Part shown: positions 61,079-64,000 of the stretch, in pieces | Numbering within the stretch: position 1 is the stretch's first letter | How the letters are laid out: each line of letters begins with the position of its first letter | From: Afifella marina DSM 2698 | GTDB taxonomy: Bacteria; Pseudomonadota; Alphaproteobacteria; Rhizobiales; Afifellaceae | DNA: 64,000 nt | Direction: 5' to 3' | NCBI RefSeq assembly: GCF_900102695.1 | Contig: NZ_FMVW01000002.1 | Span: forward strand, 248,001 to 312,000 | The notes under the pieces: model-generated | What the model was told of the DNA's origin: nothing | The model's input: only the letters and a program-made list of their open reading frames with translations | Database searches by the model: none | Program-made: the position numbers and the translations under genes

Positions 61079-61456
61079 TTGTAGACCTCCAGTCCAAGTT
61101 GCACGAGCCGGGGGATAATGCGTTCAGTCCGCGCCTTTATTGGCGTCGGTTCTGAGTGGCGTCCCCCGCCCCTCAACCTTCTCCGTTTCGAAGAAGTGGG
61201 CTGCCTCGTGGCTGCCTGAGGCCACACTATTCATCCGCCTTGCACAGGCAACATCAGAATGCCTGCGCCACCGGCTTTGGCAGTCGATGTTGCACAATTG
61301 CCACGAAGCAGGCCCCAAACCCTAAGAAAACCTTAACGTGGACGCCGTTTCGGGCCTCTTTCGCGCCTCTTTGGGTCTTGCGCTCAGCGCTCGAGCTCGG
61401 GGTCGCGGAGAGAATCGTGCGCCAAAGCCACACATTCAGAGGGGCCCAAATGCGGA
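61079..61456. other. Gene-free segment upstream of the porin
   Basis: It holds the porin leader and promoter on the minus strand and the end of the GGDEF transcript. The strong porin ribosome site is at 61085-61090. I cannot place -35/-10 boxes with confidence. No gene is supported. Confidence 0.55.
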
Positions 61457-63985
61457 TCAGGCGAATCTCTGTTGCCCCAGCGGAGCCACTTGGAGCGGAA
61501 TCACGGGGCCTGCGAATCTCTCTTCAAAAATCTGGGGCGGCATTGGCGCGCCCGACAAAGGACCCTGAATGCGATCGCAGCCGGCGGCCAAGAGAGCCCG
61601 TTGCTGCGCCTCCGTCTCGACACCTTCCGCGATGACCATGAGATTGAGGCTGTCGGCAATGCGCACGACCTTGCGGATGAGAGAAGGCGGCTCGGCTGCG
61701 ATATCGCGCATATCCGCCGGATCGATCTTGATCTCGTCGAAGGGCAGCGCTTTGAGCTGGGCGAGGCGCGTGAGGCGGCCGCCGAAGCTCTTGAGCGTGA
61801 AGCGCACGCCGGAACGGCGCAGCCGATGCATTTTGTCTGCGAGTGCCACATCGTTCTTGCCGACGATGATCTCGGGCAATTCGAGCGTGAGGCGCCTGGG
61901 GTCGGCGCCGGCGTCCAGAAGAAAGCGGTTGATCCGTCTGACCGCGCCGCGCTCGTGCAGCATGCGCGCGCTGACACCCACGGAAAGCGACAACCCGCAG
62001 AGTTCGGCCGTCTTGCCCCAGCTGCCGAGGAGTGCGCAGGCCTGAGCGATCGCCTGGCGCGTCAGGATTTCCGCCTGTCCGGTCTCTTCGGCGAAGCTTG
62101 CCAGCTCCTGACGGCGGAAAGTCCCCCATCTTTCATGGTGCCAGCAGGGCAGGAGCTCTGCCCCGCGGCAGATCCCGTCGACATCATATTGAGCCTCGAG
62201 CAGGAACTCGATGCCGCCGGCGTCGATCGCGCGGCGAAAGTCGGCCACCGCGCCGACATGCTCGCGTACGGGCGTCCGCTTTGCGGGGCTGAAGACGCTG
62301 AGGCCGTTGCGGCCGGCGGCCTTGGCTTCGTACATCGCGAGATCAGCGCGTTTGAGGAGCTCTTCCGGATCACTCTCGCGTCCGTCCAGCAAGGTGAGGC
62401 CGATCGAGCAGGTGGTCTGAAAGCGCTGCTCGTTGAGGAGGCAGGGCTGGTCGACGGCCTGCAGGACTTTGCGCGCGACCCTGTCGGCGTGGCGGATCGC
62501 CTGCGCTTCCGTATCGCCCAAATCCTGCAAGAGCACGACGAATTCGTCGCCGCCGAGCCGCGCGACCGTATCGAGCTCTCGCAGGCAGAGGCGCAGACGC
62601 TGGGCGGTGCTGGCGAGAAGGAGATCGCCGACATCGTGGCCGTAGCTGTCGTTGATGAGCTTGAAATTATCGAGATCGATGAAGAGGAGGGCGCCGAAGC
62701 TCTTGCGGCGCCGGCTTGCGGCAAGCGCCATCGCCAGCCTGTCGCGCAGCATCTGCCGGTTCGGCAGGCCGGTCAGCGAATCGAAATAGGCGAGCTCATA
62801 GATCTGCCGCTCATTGGTCTTGAGCGCGGTGACATCCGAAACGAGGCCATGCCAGAGGACGGAGCCATCGGGCTCACGGTCGGGTACGGCGCGACCGGAC
62901 AGCCAGATCGTGCCGCGGTGGGGATGATTGACGCGAAATTCCAGCGCCCAGGGCGTCATGCGCGTTGCCGAGCGCAACAGGCTTGCCGACAGACGCGTGC
63001 GATCGTCGCGATGGACGGCTGCGAGGAGAGGAGAGGCATCGTTGCGTACGTCTTCCGGAGCCAGCCCGAAAAGCGGCTCCAGACCGAGACCGGCATAGGG
63101 GACGGCACTGGTCGCGTTCGGGCGGCGCCGCAGTTGAAAGAGACAGGCCGAAATGACGGCGCCGATCCTCTGCAGGCGCTCATGCAGCCTCAGCTGTTCG
63201 ACCGTGCCCGTCACCTCGCGCACGGTTCCCTCATAATAAAGAGCCTCGCCGGTCGCCGGATCTCTGACGAGGTGGGCGTTCTCCTCCACCCAGATGCGCT
63301 CGCGCGTCTTGTGGCGGTAGACCTCGGAGATGAACCGCTCCACCCGACCATGTTCGCGAAGGGTGGCCTGGAATTCGGCCCTGCGCGTCGGGTCGACGTA
63401 CCATTCCGTGGCGATGTCGTGGACATTCGCCAGCATCTCCGCCTCGCTGTCGTAGCCGTTGAGGCGCACGAGAGCGGGATTGGCGGCAAGCTGCCGCCCG
63501 TAGATGGAGGAGCGGTACACGCCTTCCTGAATGTTCTCATAGATGGCGCGGAACGTCGCCTCCGGCTCTTGTTCGATCCGGGGAGCCGGGGCCTGGGCGG
63601 CTTCTGGAGAAATGCCGTGAAGGATGGCGACGCATTCATCGGCGCGTGTGCCGCCGCTCGTGAAGGCGCTCAGTGTGAGATTGATCCGCACGGGACAGCC
63701 ATTGCCGCCGATGCAGTGCATTTCGCCGCTGCATTCCGACAGAGCCCCGCAGCTGAGGCGCGTCAGGCGCTCGCCCCACAGATCGCGCTCCTCCGGAACG
63801 GCCAAAGATATCAGAGTGCGGCCGGCGAGCCCGTTCGGCTCGAAACCGAGAAGGGCGGCGCAGCGGGGGTTGATCCGGGTGAAGCCGCCGTCGGCGAAAC
63901 GGATCTGGGCCGCGGCGACGACGTTTTGATCGAACAGAGAGGCCGGCGCGCTCGGCTGTAGCGTGCCTGTCTGTGGCGCGCTCAT
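61457..63985 (-). CDS. PAS-GGDEF-degenerate EAL signalling protein
   Basis: 842 aa from the ATG at 63985; a GTG at 63997 or a start beyond the window is possible. Three PAS-like domains fill residues ~1-390 (RINPRCAALLGFEPNG; YRHKTRERIWVEENAHLV; RGTIWLSGRAVPD). The GGDEF domain (~400-560) has LGGDEFVVLL and an upstream RELD that fits the inhibitory RxxD site, so it is probably an active diguanylate cyclase with feedback control. The EAL-type domain (~590-830) has ELL for EAL and KSFGG where DDFGxG is expected, losing catalytic acids, so it probably does not hydrolyse c-di-GMP but may bind it or another ligand. No transmembrane segment is visible. Confidence 0.88.
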   Translation of the reverse strand: MSAPQTGTLQPSAPASLFDQNVVAAAQIRFADGGFTRINPRCAALLGFEPNGLAGRTLISLAVPEERDLWGERLTRLSCGALSECSGEMHCIGGNGCPVRINLTLSAFTSGGTRADECVAILHGISPEAAQAPAPRIEQEPEATFRAIYENIQEGVYRSSIYGRQLAANPALVRLNGYDSEAEMLANVHDIATEWYVDPTRRAEFQATLREHGRVERFISEVYRHKTRERIWVEENAHLVRDPATGEALYYEGTVREVTGTVEQLRLHERLQRIGAVISACLFQLRRRPNATSAVPYAGLGLEPLFGLAPEDVRNDASPLLAAVHRDDRTRLSASLLRSATRMTPWALEFRVNHPHRGTIWLSGRAVPDREPDGSVLWHGLVSDVTALKTNERQIYELAYFDSLTGLPNRQMLRDRLAMALAASRRRKSFGALLFIDLDNFKLINDSYGHDVGDLLLASTAQRLRLCLRELDTVARLGGDEFVVLLQDLGDTEAQAIRHADRVARKVLQAVDQPCLLNEQRFQTTCSIGLTLLDGRESDPEELLKRADLAMYEAKAAGRNGLSVFSPAKRTPVREHVGAVADFRRAIDAGGIEFLLEAQYDVDGICRGAELLPCWHHERWGTFRRQELASFAEETGQAEILTRQAIAQACALLGSWGKTAELCGLSLSVGVSARMLHERGAVRRINRFLLDAGADPRRLTLELPEIIVGKNDVALADKMHRLRRSGVRFTLKSFGGRLTRLAQLKALPFDEIKIDPADMRDIAAEPPSLIRKVVRIADSLNLMVIAEGVETEAQQRALLAAGCDRIQGPLSGAPMPPQIFEERFAGPVIPLQVAPLGQQRFA

Positions 63986-64000
63986 CTGCGGACGCACGGC

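Noticed and set aside
61472-63961. 829-codon open frame on the plus strand, antisense to the PAS-GGDEF gene
   Set aside because: It mirrors the codon pattern of a high-GC gene on the other strand, has no recognisable domain and no ribosome site, and the minus-strand product is a clear multi-domain protein.

Overview
The window is 64 kb of high-GC DNA from an alphaproteobacterial chromosome, most likely Hyphomicrobiales (Rhizobiales). The evidence is a porin of the alphaproteobacterial Omp family, the gene order rplU-rpmA-GNAT-obgE-proB-proA-nadD-rsfS-rlmH-envC-like-ctpA-deacetylase-rppH, a TGA-N9-TCA iron box of the RirA type, and a Zur-controlled znu locus.

Layout. 0-7 kb: the end of a CitMHS carboxylate transporter, then an AtuA-like protein split over two genes, a CoA-transferase pair, a thiolase, a phosphate acyltransferase and an acetate-type kinase. 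Together they look like a route from an unidentified organic acid to acyl-CoA with ATP recovery. 7-12 kb: an accessory region. It has a 13-bp tandem repeat, a six-repeat type I-C-like CRISPR array with no cas genes in the window, two unknown genes, a decayed solitary CRISPR-type repeat, the stump of a short-chain dehydrogenase, an alcohol dehydrogenase, a FitAB-type toxin-antitoxin pair with a twin-palindrome operator, a DUF2726 protein and tRNA-Ser(CGA). 12-25 kb: the conserved ribosome/proline/NAD/cell-envelope block, interrupted between proB and proA by a Fic module. 25-33 kb: an M48 lipoprotein, an SNase-like protein, an amidase and a TRAP transporter, then tRNA-Arg(CCT).

33-41 kb: a Xre/RES toxin-antitoxin pair with a long dyad upstream, a tautomerase divergent from a LysR regulator, and two giant secreted WG-repeat proteins in tandem. 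41-46 kb: a lipid-modification cluster (DUF2177, FAD oxidoreductase, DUF1365, cyclopropane-type fatty acid synthase, SDR). 46-55 kb: a seven-gene FTR1/P19 iron-uptake operon, divergent from a HugZ-family haem protein across an iron-responsive box. 55-58 kb: zur-znuB-znuC divergent from znuA across a Zur box. 58-64 kb: an alpha/beta hydrolase, a major porin, and a PAS-GGDEF protein with a degenerate EAL domain running to the window edge.

No complete novel defence system is evident. The least explained items are the split-AtuA catabolic operon, the FTR1 permease with a triplicated periplasmic domain, the WG-repeat pair, nadD without a normal start codon, and the CRISPR remnant region with its two unknown genes. 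All calls come from reading the sequence and from family knowledge; no database search was run.
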